NCBI RefSeq assembly: GCF_011761945.1
Contig: NZ_JAASQV010000002.1
Location: 186,001 to 250,000 of the forward strand
Origin: Sphingomonas leidyi
GTDB taxonomy: Bacteria; Pseudomonadota; Alphaproteobacteria; Sphingomonadales; Sphingomonadaceae
DNA length: 64,000 bases
Direction of reading: 5' to 3'
Shown here: positions 35,251-43,999 of the stretch, piece after piece
Position numbering within the stretch: the stretch's first letter is position 1
Layout of the letters: each line of letters begins with the position of its first letter
The notes under the pieces: generated by a model
Told to the model about the DNA's origin: nothing
Databases searched by the model: none
The model's input: the letters and a program-made list of their open reading frames with translations, nothing else
Made by a program: the position numbers and the translations under genes

Positions 35251-35941
35251 AGCTCGCCCCGTTGATGTCGAGCACTGCCCCGGTCATCGAGGGCGGCGCG
35301 GCAAGTGCGCAGAAACGGGCGAGCACGGCCACTTCGTCGGCGTCCGCCACCCGGCCGAGCGGGATGTCCGCGAGCAGCTTCTCGCCGCCGCGGCTGGCGA
35401 GATAGTCGTCGGCCATGCCGGTCATGGTGAAGCCCGGGCAGATCGCGAAGGCGAGGATGCCGCTGCGCGCATAGCCCCGGGCGATGCTCTTGGTCATGCC
35501 GACCATGCCCGCCTTGGACGCGGCATAGTGCCAGTGCGCCGGGCTGTCGCCGCGATAGGCGGCGCGGCTCGCCATGTTGACGATGCGCCCGGGACGCCCC
35601 CCGGCCTGCCAGTGGCAGATGGCGAGGCGGCAGAGTTCGGCCGAAGCGGTGAGGTTGACGCGCATCGTCCGCTCCCAGTTCGCCACCCAGTCGTCATGCT
35701 CGATGTCGAGCGGATTGCTCTCGAACACCCCGGCATTGTTGATGAGCACGTCGATCCGCCCGTCCAGCGCATCGAGCGCCTGGTCCCACAGGGCCCTGGG
35801 CGCCGCCGGATCGGCGAAATCGGCAGGGATGCCGCTCCTGGTGCCCTGCCCGATCAGGCGAACCGCGTCGTTCCGGAAGCTATCGGCGATCGCGGCGCCG
35901 ATGCCGCGGCTCGCGCCGGTGAGGAGAATGTGGGTGGCCAT
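35240..35941 (-). CDS. Short-chain dehydrogenase/reductase (FabG-like)
   Basis: 233-residue classical SDR. Cofactor motif TGASRGIG (8-15), NNAG (68-71), catalytic Ser125 in NMASRAAYR, and Tyr139/Lys143 in HWHYAASKAGM. It ends with SSxTG-type APPSMTGAVLDINGASYVR, typical of FabG-like 3-oxoacyl reductases. Substrate unknown. First gene of the SDR, membrane protein, prmA operon. Confidence 0.88.
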   Translation of the reverse strand: MATHILLTGASRGIGAAIADSFRNDAVRLIGQGTRSGIPADFADPAAPRALWDQALDALDGRIDVLINNAGVFESNPLDIEHDDWVANWERTMRVNLTASAELCRLAICHWQAGGRPGRIVNMASRAAYRGDSPAHWHYAASKAGMVGMTKSIARGYARSGILAFAICPGFTMTGMADDYLASRGGEKLLADIPLGRVADADEVAVLARFCALAAPPSMTGAVLDINGASYVR

Positions 35942-35970
35942 GCGCCTGCCTAGCCGCTTCGCCCTGTCCC

Positions 35971-36050
35971 CGCCATCCCCGCGAAGGCGGAGGACCAGAG
36001 CAGCAAGTGCTGTCCCGCTTGCCCCTGGAGCCCTGCCTTCGCGGGAATGA
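35971..36050. repeat. Dispersed CCCGCGAAGGC inverted repeat, copy A
   Basis: CCCGCGAAGGC (35978-35988) and GCCTTCGCGGG (36035-36045) form a perfect 11-base inverted repeat spanning the gap between the chemoreceptor stop and the SDR start. The left half reads CATCCCCGC ... AGGACCAGAG and the right half ends GGGAATGACG. A related but diverged copy is at 44791-44873. Confidence 0.7.
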
Positions 36051-36059
36051 CGAAGCGCT

Positions 36060-37430
36060 TCAGGCGGCGACGCTGCTGGAGAAACTGTCCGCGGCAGCGC
36101 GCAGCTTGTGGAGACGATCGTCGACTTCGGCCACGTCCTTCTGGAGCGTGTCGATCTCATGGGTGACCGACTTGGTATCCTCGCGGATGGCGCCGATGGT
36201 GGCGGACATGGAGTCTGCGGCAAGCGCCGTCTCGTCGACCGCGGCAGTAATCGCAGTGACGGTCTGCGCCTGGACTTCCATCGCGACGCGGATGCGGTTG
36301 GCGCTTTCCTGCACCTCGCTCACCGTCGAGCGGATCGAGGCATTGGTCTCCACCGTGCTCCGCGTCGCCGACTGGATCGCCGCGATCTTCGCCGCGATGT
36401 CGTCCGTCGCCCGCGCCGTCTGGTTCGCCAGGCTCTTCACTTCCTGCGCCACCACTGCGAAGCCGCGCCCGGCATCGCCCGCCCGCGCCGCCTCGATCGT
36501 CGCGTTCAGCGCCAGCAGGTTCGTCTGCCCGGCAATGTCGCGGATCAGCCCCAGGATCGATTCGATCGACTTGGCATGATCGCTCAGCGCCTCGCTCATC
36601 CCCACCGCGTCGGTCGCCTGCGACGACGCACGCGTCGCGATCCCCGCCGCAGCTTCCACTTCCATCCGCGCATCCTCGATCGCCCGGATCAGCCCCGCCG
36701 CCGTCTGCGCCGCCTCGCGCATCGCAACCGCGGACTGTTCCGCCGCCGCCGCAACTTCCGATGCCTTCCCCAGCATCCCGCGCGCGGAAGCCGAAGTATG
36801 GCTGGCCTGGACGCGCAGCTGCTCGCCCTCGCGCGAGGCGCGCTGGACGGTGCCGCCGATCGAATCGCGGAAATCCTCGGCAAGCCGGTCGCGCGCGGCC
36901 TGGGCGCTGTGCTCGCGGTACATGTTGTAGATCTCGACCGTGATGTCGCCTTCGAGCGCGGAGAGCCGCATCAGCGTATCGATCAGACCGGCGAGTCGCT
37001 GGTCCTCGGTGCCGACGCGGCGGATCAGTATCTCGAGCGCCACCCGGTCGCTCGCGCTGATCATCGAGAGCAGCGCCATCGGCGGCACGTTCGCGGCATA
37101 GGCCGCCGCGACCGAGCGCTCGATCGACTCGATCCAGGCGCGGCCCTCGGCGTCGAGGAAGCGGTTCCTGAGGAAGACGACGCCGAGATCGATCATCTTC
37201 TGGGTATCGTCGGGCGCCCAGCTGCGCTCGTCGGCGAAGCAGCGCAGCCATTGCTGCCAATAGGCCTCCGAGACCGCGCGAATCTCCGGCTCCAGCGCTT
37301 CCCAGGCGGCGCGGCCCGAAGCGGCGAGCGAGCCTTCGAAATCGAAGATGCGAAGCCGGGCGCGCACGTCGATGCGGGCGGCCGTGGAGCCCGGTGCCGG
37401 CAGATCCTCAAGCGAAACGGCGTTGGTCAC
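36060..37430 (-). CDS. Soluble methyl-accepting chemotaxis protein with globin-like N-terminal domain
   Basis: 456 residues from the GTG at 37430 (preceded by AAGGGG); a GTG at 37469 adds 13 residues. No TM is seen, so it is cytoplasmic. Residues 1-170 are all-helical ([62 protein letters not shown]), resembling globin-coupled or protoglobin sensor domains. The rest is coiled coil with the MCP signalling tip [45 protein letters not shown]. No che genes are adjacent. Whether it binds haem cannot be read reliably. Confidence 0.85.
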   Translation of the reverse strand: MTNAVSLEDLPAPGSTAARIDVRARLRIFDFEGSLAASGRAAWEALEPEIRAVSEAYWQQWLRCFADERSWAPDDTQKMIDLGVVFLRNRFLDAEGRAWIESIERSVAAAYAANVPPMALLSMISASDRVALEILIRRVGTEDQRLAGLIDTLMRLSALEGDITVEIYNMYREHSAQAARDRLAEDFRDSIGGTVQRASREGEQLRVQASHTSASARGMLGKASEVAAAAEQSAVAMREAAQTAAGLIRAIEDARMEVEAAAGIATRASSQATDAVGMSEALSDHAKSIESILGLIRDIAGQTNLLALNATIEAARAGDAGRGFAVVAQEVKSLANQTARATDDIAAKIAAIQSATRSTVETNASIRSTVSEVQESANRIRVAMEVQAQTVTAITAAVDETALAADSMSATIGAIREDTKSVTHEIDTLQKDVAEVDDRLHKLRAAADSFSSSVAA

Positions 37431-37594
37431 GAAACTTGTCCCCTTTGCGGCCGCGGGACGATCGGCCACTTGCTCCGGGATATGCCGGCGAAGTGGTTAA
37501 GGCGGGGTTAGCCAAGCCGGATGCCGTGCATGCCAGCTTGCATCCGGCGGCATCGGGATTAAGGAGACGGCACCGACCGAGGAAGGACATAATC

Positions 37595-38020
37595 TTGGCC
37601 AATGTGCGCAACGAAGCGCGACCACTGTCGCCGCATCTGTCGATCTGGAAGTGGGGGCCCTCCATGGCGGTCTCCATCACCCACCGCGTCACCGGCAGCG
37701 GCATGGCGACCGTCGGGACGATCCTGTTCGTCTGGTGGCTGGTCGCCCTCGCCTCGGGCCCGGCGGCCTATGCGGCGTTCCTCGACCTGTTCACGGTCAA
37801 GTCCGGCGCGCTCAACATCGCCGGCTATGTCTTCGGCATCGGCCTGACCCTGTCCTTCTTCCAGCACATGAGCTCGGGCATCCGCCACCTGTTCCTCGAC
37901 CAGGGCGCCAATTTCGAGCTCAAGGCCAACAAGACCACCGCGACGCTGACCTATGTCGCTGCGGTTCTCCTCACCGCGGCCTTCTGGGCCTATATCATCT
38001 GGGGGAAGACCAATGGGTAA
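37595..38020 (+). CDS. sdhC: Succinate dehydrogenase cytochrome b556 subunit
   Basis: 141-residue membrane anchor with three TMs. RPLSPHLSIWKWGPSMAVSITHRVTGSGM is the SdhC signature (quinone-site Ser/Arg, first segment), and FFQHMSSGIRHLFLDQG contains the haem b ligand His. The TTG start follows GGAAGGA by 8 bases and restores the usual N-terminus; a GTG three codons later is an alternative. First gene of sdhCDA; overlaps sdhD by 8 bases. Confidence 0.95.
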   Translation: MANVRNEARPLSPHLSIWKWGPSMAVSITHRVTGSGMATVGTILFVWWLVALASGPAAYAAFLDLFTVKSGALNIAGYVFGIGLTLSFFQHMSSGIRHLFLDQGANFELKANKTTATLTYVAAVLLTAAFWAYIIWGKTNG

Positions 38021-38402
38021 CGGCACCAGCATCGGCAAGGTCCGCGGCCTCGGCTCGGCGCATGAAGGCGCGCATCACTGGTGGCATCAACGGCTCACCG
38101 CCGGCGCCAACCTGATCCTGACCCTGTGGTTCGTGCTCAGCATCGCATTGCTGCCGGCCTATGATTTCGAGACCGCACGCCACTGGATCGCCCAGACCCA
38201 GGTCGCCGTGCCGCTGATCCTGCTGGTCCTCACCACTTTCTATCACTTCCGCCTCGGCCTGCAGGTGGTGATCGAGGATTATCAGCACGACGAGACGCAC
38301 ATCGTGCTGATGGTGCTGCTCAACTTCTTCACGCTGGCGGCGGGCACCACCGCCATCTTCTCGATCCTCAAGATCGCCTTCACGGCGGGAGCAGCGCTCT
38401 GA
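38013..38402 (+). CDS. sdhD: Succinate dehydrogenase hydrophobic anchor subunit
   Basis: 129 residues, three TMs. [21 protein letters not shown] is the typical alphaproteobacterial SdhD start, and [18 protein letters not shown] holds the second haem ligand region and the quinone-site Asp-Tyr. It binds SdhC to form the anchor for the SdhAB catalytic head on the cytoplasmic side. The stop overlaps the sdhA start in TGATG. Confidence 0.94.
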   Translation: MGNGTSIGKVRGLGSAHEGAHHWWHQRLTAGANLILTLWFVLSIALLPAYDFETARHWIAQTQVAVPLILLVLTTFYHFRLGLQVVIEDYQHDETHIVLMVLLNFFTLAAGTTAIFSILKIAFTAGAAL

Positions 38403-40201
38403 TGTCCGCGTACAAGATCATCGATCACACCTATGACGCGGTGGTGGTCGGCGCCGGCGGCTCGGGCCTGCGCGCCACCATGGGCTGTGCCGAGGCGGGC
38501 CTCAAGACCGCCTGCATCACCAAGGTGTTCCCGACCCGCAGCCACACCGTGGCGGCGCAGGGCGGCATCGCCGCGAGCCTGGGCAACAACACGCCCGACC
38601 ACTGGTCGTGGCACATGTTCGACACCGTCAAGGGCTCGGACTGGCTCGGCGACCAGGATGCGATCGAATATATGGTCCGCGAGGCGCCCGCCGCAGTCTA
38701 TGAGCTCGAGCATGCCGGCGTGCCGTTCAGCCGCAACGACAACGGCACGATCTACCAGCGCCCGTTCGGCGGCCATATGCAGAACATGGGCGAAGGCCCT
38801 CCCGTGCAGCGCACTTGCGCGGCGGCCGATCGCACCGGCCACGCCATGCTCCACGCGCTCTACCAGCAGAGCCTGAAATACGACGCGGACTTCTACGTCG
38901 AATATTTCGCGCTCGACCTGATCATGGAGAACGGCGCCTGCCGCGGCGTGATCGCGCTTTGCATGGAAGACGGCTCGATCCACCGCTTCCGCAGCCATGC
39001 CGTCGTCCTCGCGACGGGCGGCGGCGGCCGGGTTTACCAGTCGGCGACGTCGGCGCACACCTGCACCGGCGACGGCAACGGCATGGCGCTGCGCGCCGGC
39101 ATCGCGCTGCAGGACATGGAGTTCGTCCAGTTCCACCCGACCGGCATCTACGGCGCCGGCGTGCTGATCACCGAGGGCGCGCGCGGCGAGGGCGGCTACC
39201 TCACCAACTCCGAGGGCGAGCGCTTCATGGAGCGCTATGCCCCTTCGGCCAAGGACCTTGCCAGCCGCGACGTGGTCGCGCGCTCGATGGCGATGGAGAT
39301 CCGCGAGGGCCGCGGCGTCGGCAAGGAGAAGGATCACATCTTCCTTCACCTCAACCACATCGATCCGAAGATCCTGCACGAGCGCCTGCCGGGCATCACC
39401 GAGACCGGCAAGATCTTCGCCGGCGTCGACCTGACCCGCCAGCCGCTGCCGGTGGTGCCGACCGTGCACTATAACATGGGCGGCATCCCGACCAATTATC
39501 ACGGCGAAGTCGTCCACAACAAGGACGGCGATCCGGATGCCGTGATCCCCGGCCTGTTCGCGGTCGGCGAAGCGGCCTGCGTGTCGGTGCACGGCGCCAA
39601 CCGCCTGGGCTCCAACTCGCTGATCGACCTGGTCGTGTTCGGCCGCGCGACGGGCCTGCGCCTCAAGGAGCTGCTCAAGCCCGGCATGAAGCACAACGAG
39701 CTGCCCAAGGGCTCGGAGGAGTTCGCGCTCGGCCGCCTCGATCACTTCCGGAACGCCAAGGGTTCGCGCCCGACCGCGGAGGTCCGCGCCGACATGCAGA
39801 AGACGATGCAGCGCCACTGCGCCGTGTTCCGCGACAGCGCGCTGCTCGCCGAGGGCGTCGGCCACATGCAGGAAGTGTACAAGGGCTTCCAGGACGTGGG
39901 CATCCAGGACCGCTCGCTGATCTGGAACACCGACCTGGTGGAGACGCTGGAGCTCGACAACCTGATCGGCCAGGCCGTCGTCACCATCGAGTGCGCCGCC
40001 AACCGCAAGGAAAGCCGCGGCGCGCACATGCACGAGGACTTCCCCGAGCGCGACGACAAGAACTGGATGAAGCACACCGTCGCCACCTTCGAAGGCTGGG
40101 GCGGCAAGGGCGGAAAGACCGAGATCGATTACCGCCCGGTCCACGACTACACGCTCACCGACGAGATCGAGTACATCAAGCCGAAGAAGCGGGTGTATTG
40201 A
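38402..40201 (+). CDS. sdhA: Succinate dehydrogenase flavoprotein subunit
   Basis: 599 residues, normal length. Oxidises succinate to fumarate with covalently bound [15 protein letters not shown] is the dinucleotide motif; [12 protein letters not shown] contains the FAD-linked His (H48). [23 protein letters not shown] and the catalytic Arg region [11 protein letters not shown] follow, then [20 protein letters not shown] strong terminator follows at 40223, so sdhB, about 2.9 kb downstream, is probably transcribed separately. Confidence 0.97.
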   Translation: MSAYKIIDHTYDAVVVGAGGSGLRATMGCAEAGLKTACITKVFPTRSHTVAAQGGIAASLGNNTPDHWSWHMFDTVKGSDWLGDQDAIEYMVREAPAAVYELEHAGVPFSRNDNGTIYQRPFGGHMQNMGEGPPVQRTCAAADRTGHAMLHALYQQSLKYDADFYVEYFALDLIMENGACRGVIALCMEDGSIHRFRSHAVVLATGGGGRVYQSATSAHTCTGDGNGMALRAGIALQDMEFVQFHPTGIYGAGVLITEGARGEGGYLTNSEGERFMERYAPSAKDLASRDVVARSMAMEIREGRGVGKEKDHIFLHLNHIDPKILHERLPGITETGKIFAGVDLTRQPLPVVPTVHYNMGGIPTNYHGEVVHNKDGDPDAVIPGLFAVGEAACVSVHGANRLGSNSLIDLVVFGRATGLRLKELLKPGMKHNELPKGSEEFALGRLDHFRNAKGSRPTAEVRADMQKTMQRHCAVFRDSALLAEGVGHMQEVYKGFQDVGIQDRSLIWNTDLVETLELDNLIGQAVVTIECAANRKESRGAHMHEDFPERDDKNWMKHTVATFEGWGGKGGKTEIDYRPVHDYTLTDEIEYIKPKKRVY

Positions 40202-40222
40202 TCCTTCCATCCAAGGTTCGAA

Positions 40223-40255
40223 GGGCTCGTTCGCCAGGTGCGAACGGGCCCTTTT
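40223..40255 (+). terminator. Rho-independent terminator after sdhA
   Basis: Stem of 12 base pairs (one G-T wobble): GGGCTCGTTCGC (40223-40234) with GCGAACGGGCCC (40240-40251), loop CAGGT, followed by TTTT. It starts 22 bases after the sdhA stop and separates sdhCDA from the rest of the locus. Confidence 0.8.
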
Positions 40256-40270
40256 CCTATCCGGTCGCGA

Positions 40271-40483
40271 CTAGGCCGCCTTCCCGAACCGCTCGACCTT
40301 GATATCCTCGGCATGCGCGCGAACGCTCGCCAACGCATACGCACTCGGCATGCGGAGCAGCGCATCTGCCTTCACGCCGAACGCTTTCTCGAACCGGATC
40401 GGCATTTCGGCCGGCAAGCCCTTCGACCTGCCCGTTTCGACAAGGCTCGGCAGCGCCTTGTGCCGGATCGCCTCGATCTGCAC
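40271..40483 (-). pseudogene. Truncated HigA-like antitoxin remnant
   Basis: A 70-codon frame with GTG start. Its last 45 residues (LPAEMPIRFEKAFGVKADALLRMPSAYALA, then HAEDIKVERF) match the C-terminal half of HigA-type addiction-module antidotes, whose usual form is P-E-M-A-I-R-F-E-K-A-F-G...WLRMQ..YDLA. The N-terminal recognition helices are missing. Instead the segment PSLVETGRSKG is encoded by sequence resembling a common sphingomonad dispersed repeat (GAGCCTTGTCGAA). No HigB toxin frame is visible upstream. Probably a decayed toxin-antitoxin module left by past insertion between sdhA and sdhB. Confidence 0.6.
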
Positions 40484-40533
40484 TTGCGCAAAATGGGGAC
40501 ATGGCCGTCAAGCGTCACTTCACATTCATTCGC

Positions 40534-40562
40534 TTGACACCGCCCCTGCCGCCACGAGAGTG
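40534..40562 (+). promoter_or_regulatory. Promoter-like element, twin 1 (TTGACA-N17-AGAGTG)
   Basis: TTGACA at 40534-40539 followed after exactly 17 bases by AGAGTG, 20 bases before the start of the membrane protein gene. Flanking bases CGCTTGACACCGC are identical to twin 2 at 41181. TTGACA is a perfect sigma-70 -35 box; AGAGTG is a poor -10, so the functional pairing is uncertain, but the conserved geometry is striking. Confidence 0.5.
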
Positions 40563-40582
40563 CGCGGCATAGGGGCACATCG

Positions 40583-41134
40583 ATGAGCGGGTTCGAATTC
40601 AGCTTTTCCCTGTTCGGCCTGCTGCTCGGCCTTGCCCTGGCCGAGGGGCTGGGCGGGCTCTCGCGCGCACTCAAGGCGCGGCACGAGGTGCGGATCGGCT
40701 GGGCGACCGCGCTGCTCGGCATCTTCGTATCGTGCGACGTCGTCACCTTCTGGATGTATGGCTGGACGCTGCGCGACCTGCTCAAGCTTAGCTGGCCGAT
40801 GCTGTTCGGCGGCTTTCTCGTCACTGCCAGCTACTATGTCGCCGCCTCGCTGATCTTCCCGAGCGACTTCGCCGAATGGCCCGACCTCAATGCCTATTTC
40901 GACAAGCATTACCGCAAGGTGATGGGCGCCGTCCTACTCTGCAACGTCGCGCTGATGGCTACGACCGTCGCGCTGTTGGGCCCGAAGGGCATGTTCACCG
41001 TTCGGGTAATCGTCCTCACATGGTCCTTCTTTCCGATCTCGCTGGTCGCGATCTCCGTCAGGAACCGGCATATCGTGATGGCCTGCCTGATCTGGCTGAT
41101 CGCACTCTATCCGCTCGCCGCCATCTGGCATTGA
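40583..41134 (+). CDS. Hypothetical polytopic membrane protein
   Basis: 183 residues, about five to six TMs (FSFSLFGLLLGLALAEGLGGL, ATALLGIFVSCDVVTFWMYGW, WPMLFGGFLVTASYYVAASLIF, VMGAVLLCNVALMATTVALL, VIVLTWSFFPISLVAISV, IVMACLIWLIALYPLAAIW). A short hydrophilic loop WPDLNAYFDKHYRK separates the halves. No family recognised. It stands between the HigA remnant and a C13 peptidase gene and has a promoter-like element matching that of the peptidase, so common control is likely. Confidence 0.75.
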   Translation: MSGFEFSFSLFGLLLGLALAEGLGGLSRALKARHEVRIGWATALLGIFVSCDVVTFWMYGWTLRDLLKLSWPMLFGGFLVTASYYVAASLIFPSDFAEWPDLNAYFDKHYRKVMGAVLLCNVALMATTVALLGPKGMFTVRVIVLTWSFFPISLVAISVRNRHIVMACLIWLIALYPLAAIWH

Positions 41135-41161
41135 GGCCGGGCACTCCCCAAATGCGGCAGC

Positions 41162-41180
41162 GGGACGGGATTTCCGTCCC
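41162..41180. terminator. Hairpin after membrane protein gene
   Basis: GGGACGG / CCGTCCC with GATTT loop, 28 bases past the membrane-protein stop and immediately before twin promoter 2. There is no T-tract, so termination may be weak or Rho-assisted. Confidence 0.45.
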
Positions 41181-41183
41181 CGC

Positions 41184-41212
41184 TTGACACCGCTCCCGCA
41201 CCCGCGAGAGTG
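41184..41212 (+). promoter_or_regulatory. Promoter-like element, twin 2 (TTGACA-N17-AGAGTG)
   Basis: TTGACA at 41184-41189 and AGAGTG at 41207-41212, the same 17-base spacing and the same CGCTTGACACCGC context as twin 1. It precedes the C13 peptidase start by 35 bases. Confidence 0.5.
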
Positions 41213-41247
41213 AGGCGTTAACGATCTCCGGGGGGTTCGGGCCTGCC

Positions 41248-42222
41248 ATGCGTATCGCGTTCGCCATCCTCGCGGCGGCTGCCGCGCTCGCCGTCACGCC
41301 CGCTACGGCCCAGTATCGCGCGCCGGAGCACAAGGCGGAATGGCCCGGGATGGTCTCGGGCAGCGATGGCATCGAGGGGCTCGATCCCGGCCCCGAGCTG
41401 CAGCGCGGGCGATCGGCCAGGGCAATGCTCGCCGATGCCCGCAAGCTGAACGTCGCGCTCGCCGCGCTCCAGCCGCAGCGCAAGGCACTGGTCGACGCCT
41501 ATGTCGTCTCGGTCGCGCTCGACAGCGATCCGGTGTTCGGGCGCGAGGCGCGCGAGGCGGGCAAGGTGCTCTCGCGCCGCTTCGATGCCGCCGGGCGCAC
41601 CATCGTGCTCGCCGGCAGCACCGGCACCATGCCGAGCGAATTGCCGAACGGCTCGCTGACCAGCCTCACGCTCGCGCTCGCCCGGGTCGCCGAAGTGATG
41701 GACAGGGAGCAGGACGTCCTCGTCCTCTACACCACCAGCCACGGCGCCAAGGTGGGCATCGCCTATCATGACGGCGACGAGGGCTATGGCGTCCTGAGTC
41801 CCAGGCGGCTCCAGGCGCTGCTCGACGAACTCGGCATCCGGAATCGCGTGCTGATCCTCTCGGCCTGCTATTCGGGCATCTTCGTGGGGCCGCTGTCCAG
41901 CCCCGACACCGCATTGTTCACCGCCGCCTCCTCCGACCGGCCGAGCTTCGGCTGCCAGGCCGACAATGACTGGACCTTCTTCGGCGACGCGATGATCAAC
42001 CATGCGCTGCGCAAGAACCAGCCGCTCGAAAAGGCGTCGGACGAAGCGCGGATGATGATCGGCGAATGGGAGGGTGCGGCGCGGGTGCCGCCCTCCAATC
42101 CGCAGGTGGCGATCGGCGATCATGTCGCGACCTGGCTGGCGCCGCTCGAGGCGCGCATGCCCCAGACCGATACGCCCCCCGTCGGCCGCCCGGCGACCGA
42201 CGCGCTCAAGGCCGGCGGATGA
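41248..42222 (+). CDS. Secreted peptidase C13-family (legumain/caspase-like) protein
   Basis: 324 residues with a signal peptide (MRIAFAILAAAAALAVTPATAQ). The caspase-like core has VLVLYTTSHGAK (catalytic His, H165) and RVLILSACYSG (catalytic Cys, C207), the H-G and A-C-Y-S-G motifs of clan CD family C13. It probably acts in the periplasm or at the membrane. A single base separates its stop from the ATG of a membrane-anchored ClpP-fold protein, so the two form an operon. Substrate unknown; bacterial C13 proteins are poorly characterised. Confidence 0.85.
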   Translation: MRIAFAILAAAAALAVTPATAQYRAPEHKAEWPGMVSGSDGIEGLDPGPELQRGRSARAMLADARKLNVALAALQPQRKALVDAYVVSVALDSDPVFGREAREAGKVLSRRFDAAGRTIVLAGSTGTMPSELPNGSLTSLTLALARVAEVMDREQDVLVLYTTSHGAKVGIAYHDGDEGYGVLSPRRLQALLDELGIRNRVLILSACYSGIFVGPLSSPDTALFTAASSDRPSFGCQADNDWTFFGDAMINHALRKNQPLEKASDEARMMIGEWEGAARVPPSNPQVAIGDHVATWLAPLEARMPQTDTPPVGRPATDALKAGG

Positions 42223-42223
42223 G

Positions 42224-43087
42224 ATGGCCGAGCAGGAGACCCTTCTGGAGCGATTGATCCCCGGCGAGCTGGAACACCAGATCCCCGCGGCGATCCAGAA
42301 GGCGCTTCCGGGCGGCTTCCGCAACCGGCTGCTGCAGCTCGGCCTTGGCCTGCTGATCACCTTCGGCTTCGCGTTCATGGTCCGCCGCTGGGTGGAGCGA
42401 CGCGAGGCGCGGCGCCGGGCGCTTGCGCCGCGGCCGGCCGCCCCCGCGCTCCCGCCCATCCCCGAGCCCGAAGTGCTCGCGGCAATTGCCGGCACGCACG
42501 AACCGGAGCCCCTGCCCGACGACGGCATCCAGGCGACGCGCTACCCGCTCCTCGCCCGCCCGCACGTCGCGCTGTCCGGCCCGGTCGACCAGGCGATGTA
42601 CGCCAGCTTCCGCGCGCAGCTCGGCGCCGCGCCGAAGCAGGGCGCGCTCGTCGTCTCGCTCTCGACGCCGGGCGGCGATCCCGAAGTCGCGCGGCTGATG
42701 GGCGACGAGATCCGGCTGCTGCGCGAATATTCGGGATGCGAGACCCTCTTCGTCGGCAAGGTCGCGGTCCATTCGGCCGGCGTCGCCTTCATGGCCGCCT
42801 TCCCCCCCGACAAGCGCTTCCTCACCCGCGGCACGCGGCTGATGCTCCACCCGCGCATCCTCGCCCGCAATGTGGAGATTGCCGGCCCGCTCGACAGCTG
42901 CGCCGCCAGCCTCAAGGCCATGCTGCACGAAATCGAGGAATCCGCGCGGATCGAGGAAGAGGACTACCGCGCCCTCGTGGCGGGCTCGCGCCTGTCCTTC
43001 GAAGACCTCCAGGCCCGCGCGCCGGCCGCCCGGGACATCGCGGCGGAGGAGGCGCGTTCGCTGGGCCTGGTGCTCGACCTCATCTGA
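42224..43087 (+). CDS. Membrane-anchored ClpP/SppA-fold serine protease-like protein
   Basis: 287 residues. Residues 1-36 are soluble, one TM lies at about 37-53 (LQLGLGLLITFGFAFMV), a Pro/Ala-rich linker runs to about 100, then a ClpP/crotonase-fold domain. Seen: VALSGPVDQAMYASF, ALVVSLSTPGGDPEVARLMGDEI (148-151 TPGG oxyanion loop), KVAVHSAGVAFMAAFP (candidate nucleophile S184) and RLMLHP (candidate H209). This matches the ClpP Ser-His layout, though ClpP's G-x-S-A is H-S-A here. It follows the C13 peptidase by 1 base and precedes sdhB. Confidence 0.78.
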   Translation: MAEQETLLERLIPGELEHQIPAAIQKALPGGFRNRLLQLGLGLLITFGFAFMVRRWVERREARRRALAPRPAAPALPPIPEPEVLAAIAGTHEPEPLPDDGIQATRYPLLARPHVALSGPVDQAMYASFRAQLGAAPKQGALVVSLSTPGGDPEVARLMGDEIRLLREYSGCETLFVGKVAVHSAGVAFMAAFPPDKRFLTRGTRLMLHPRILARNVEIAGPLDSCAASLKAMLHEIEESARIEEEDYRALVAGSRLSFEDLQARAPAARDIAAEEARSLGLVLDLI

Positions 43088-43146
43088 GAGGTTGAGCGGC
43101 GCGGCGCGATTGGCTATCGCGCGCCCAAGCATAAGGAACCCCCTCG

Positions 43147-43932
43147 ATGGCCCAATTCCGCCTTCCCAAGAACAGCCGCATCTCCACCAAGGGCCGGGAG
43201 CACAAGGCGGATCCGGGCGCGACGAACGTCAAGACGTTCAAGATCTACCGCTACGATCCCGACACGGGCGAGAATCCGCGCTACGACAGTTTCGAGATCG
43301 ACCTCGACGAATGCGGCCCGATGGTCCTCGACGCGCTGATCAAGATCAAGTCCGAGCAGGACTCGACGCTCACCTTCCGCCGCTCATGCCGCGAGGGCAT
43401 TTGCGGCTCGTGCGCGATGAACATGGACGGGCGCAACGGCCTCGCCTGCACCACCGCGATCGAGGATATCAAGGGCGACATCCGCATCACGCCGCTGCCG
43501 CACATGGACGTGATCAAGGACCTGGTGCCCGACTTCACGCATTTCTACGCGCAATATGCCTCGATCAAGCCGTGGCTGCAGACCGTGTCGACCACGCCCT
43601 CGGGCAAGGAACGCCTCCAGAGCCCCGAGCAGCGCGAGAAGCTCGACGGCCTGTACGAGTGCATCCTGTGCGCCTGCTGCTCGACTTCGTGCCCGAGCTA
43701 CTGGTGGAACAGCGACAAGTTCCTCGGCCCGGCGATCCTGCTCCAGGCCTATCGCTGGCTGGCGGATTCGCGCGACGAGATGACCGGCGAGCGTCTCGAC
43801 GAGCTCGAGGATCCCTTCCGCCTCTATCGCTGCCACACGATCATGAACTGCGCGAACGTCTGCCCCAAGGGCCTGAACCCGGGCAAGGCGATCGCCGAGA
43901 TCAAGAAGATGGAAGCCGAGCGCACGCTGTAA
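43147..43932 (+). CDS. sdhB: Succinate dehydrogenase iron-sulfur subunit
   Basis: 261 residues, normal length. Carries electrons from SdhA FAD to quinone through three Fe-S clusters: the 2Fe-2S site CREGICGSC...C (C81, C86, C89, C101), the 4Fe-4S/3Fe-4S ligands [16 protein letters not shown] and [18 protein letters not shown]. Good Shine-Dalgarno (AAGGA). It is separated from sdhCDA by a terminator and about 2.9 kb of unrelated genes, 59 bases after the ClpP-like gene, so it may depend on the promoter of that insert or on its own. Confidence 0.97.
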   Translation: MAQFRLPKNSRISTKGREHKADPGATNVKTFKIYRYDPDTGENPRYDSFEIDLDECGPMVLDALIKIKSEQDSTLTFRRSCREGICGSCAMNMDGRNGLACTTAIEDIKGDIRITPLPHMDVIKDLVPDFTHFYAQYASIKPWLQTVSTTPSGKERLQSPEQREKLDGLYECILCACCSTSCPSYWWNSDKFLGPAILLQAYRWLADSRDEMTGERLDELEDPFRLYRCHTIMNCANVCPKGLNPGKAIAEIKKMEAERTL

Positions 43933-43948
43933 CGGATGGAAACGCCCA

Positions 43949-43977
43949 GCGGGGCCCGGCACCCGGCCGAGCCCCGC
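43949..43977 (+). terminator. Hairpin after sdhB
   Basis: GCGGGGC (43949-43955) pairs with GCCCCGC (43971-43977), with further CCGG/CCGG pairing inside. It starts 17 bases after the sdhB stop; no clear T-tract. Confidence 0.5.
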
Positions 43978-43999
43978 GTCGAGGATGATGGCTGCGGCC

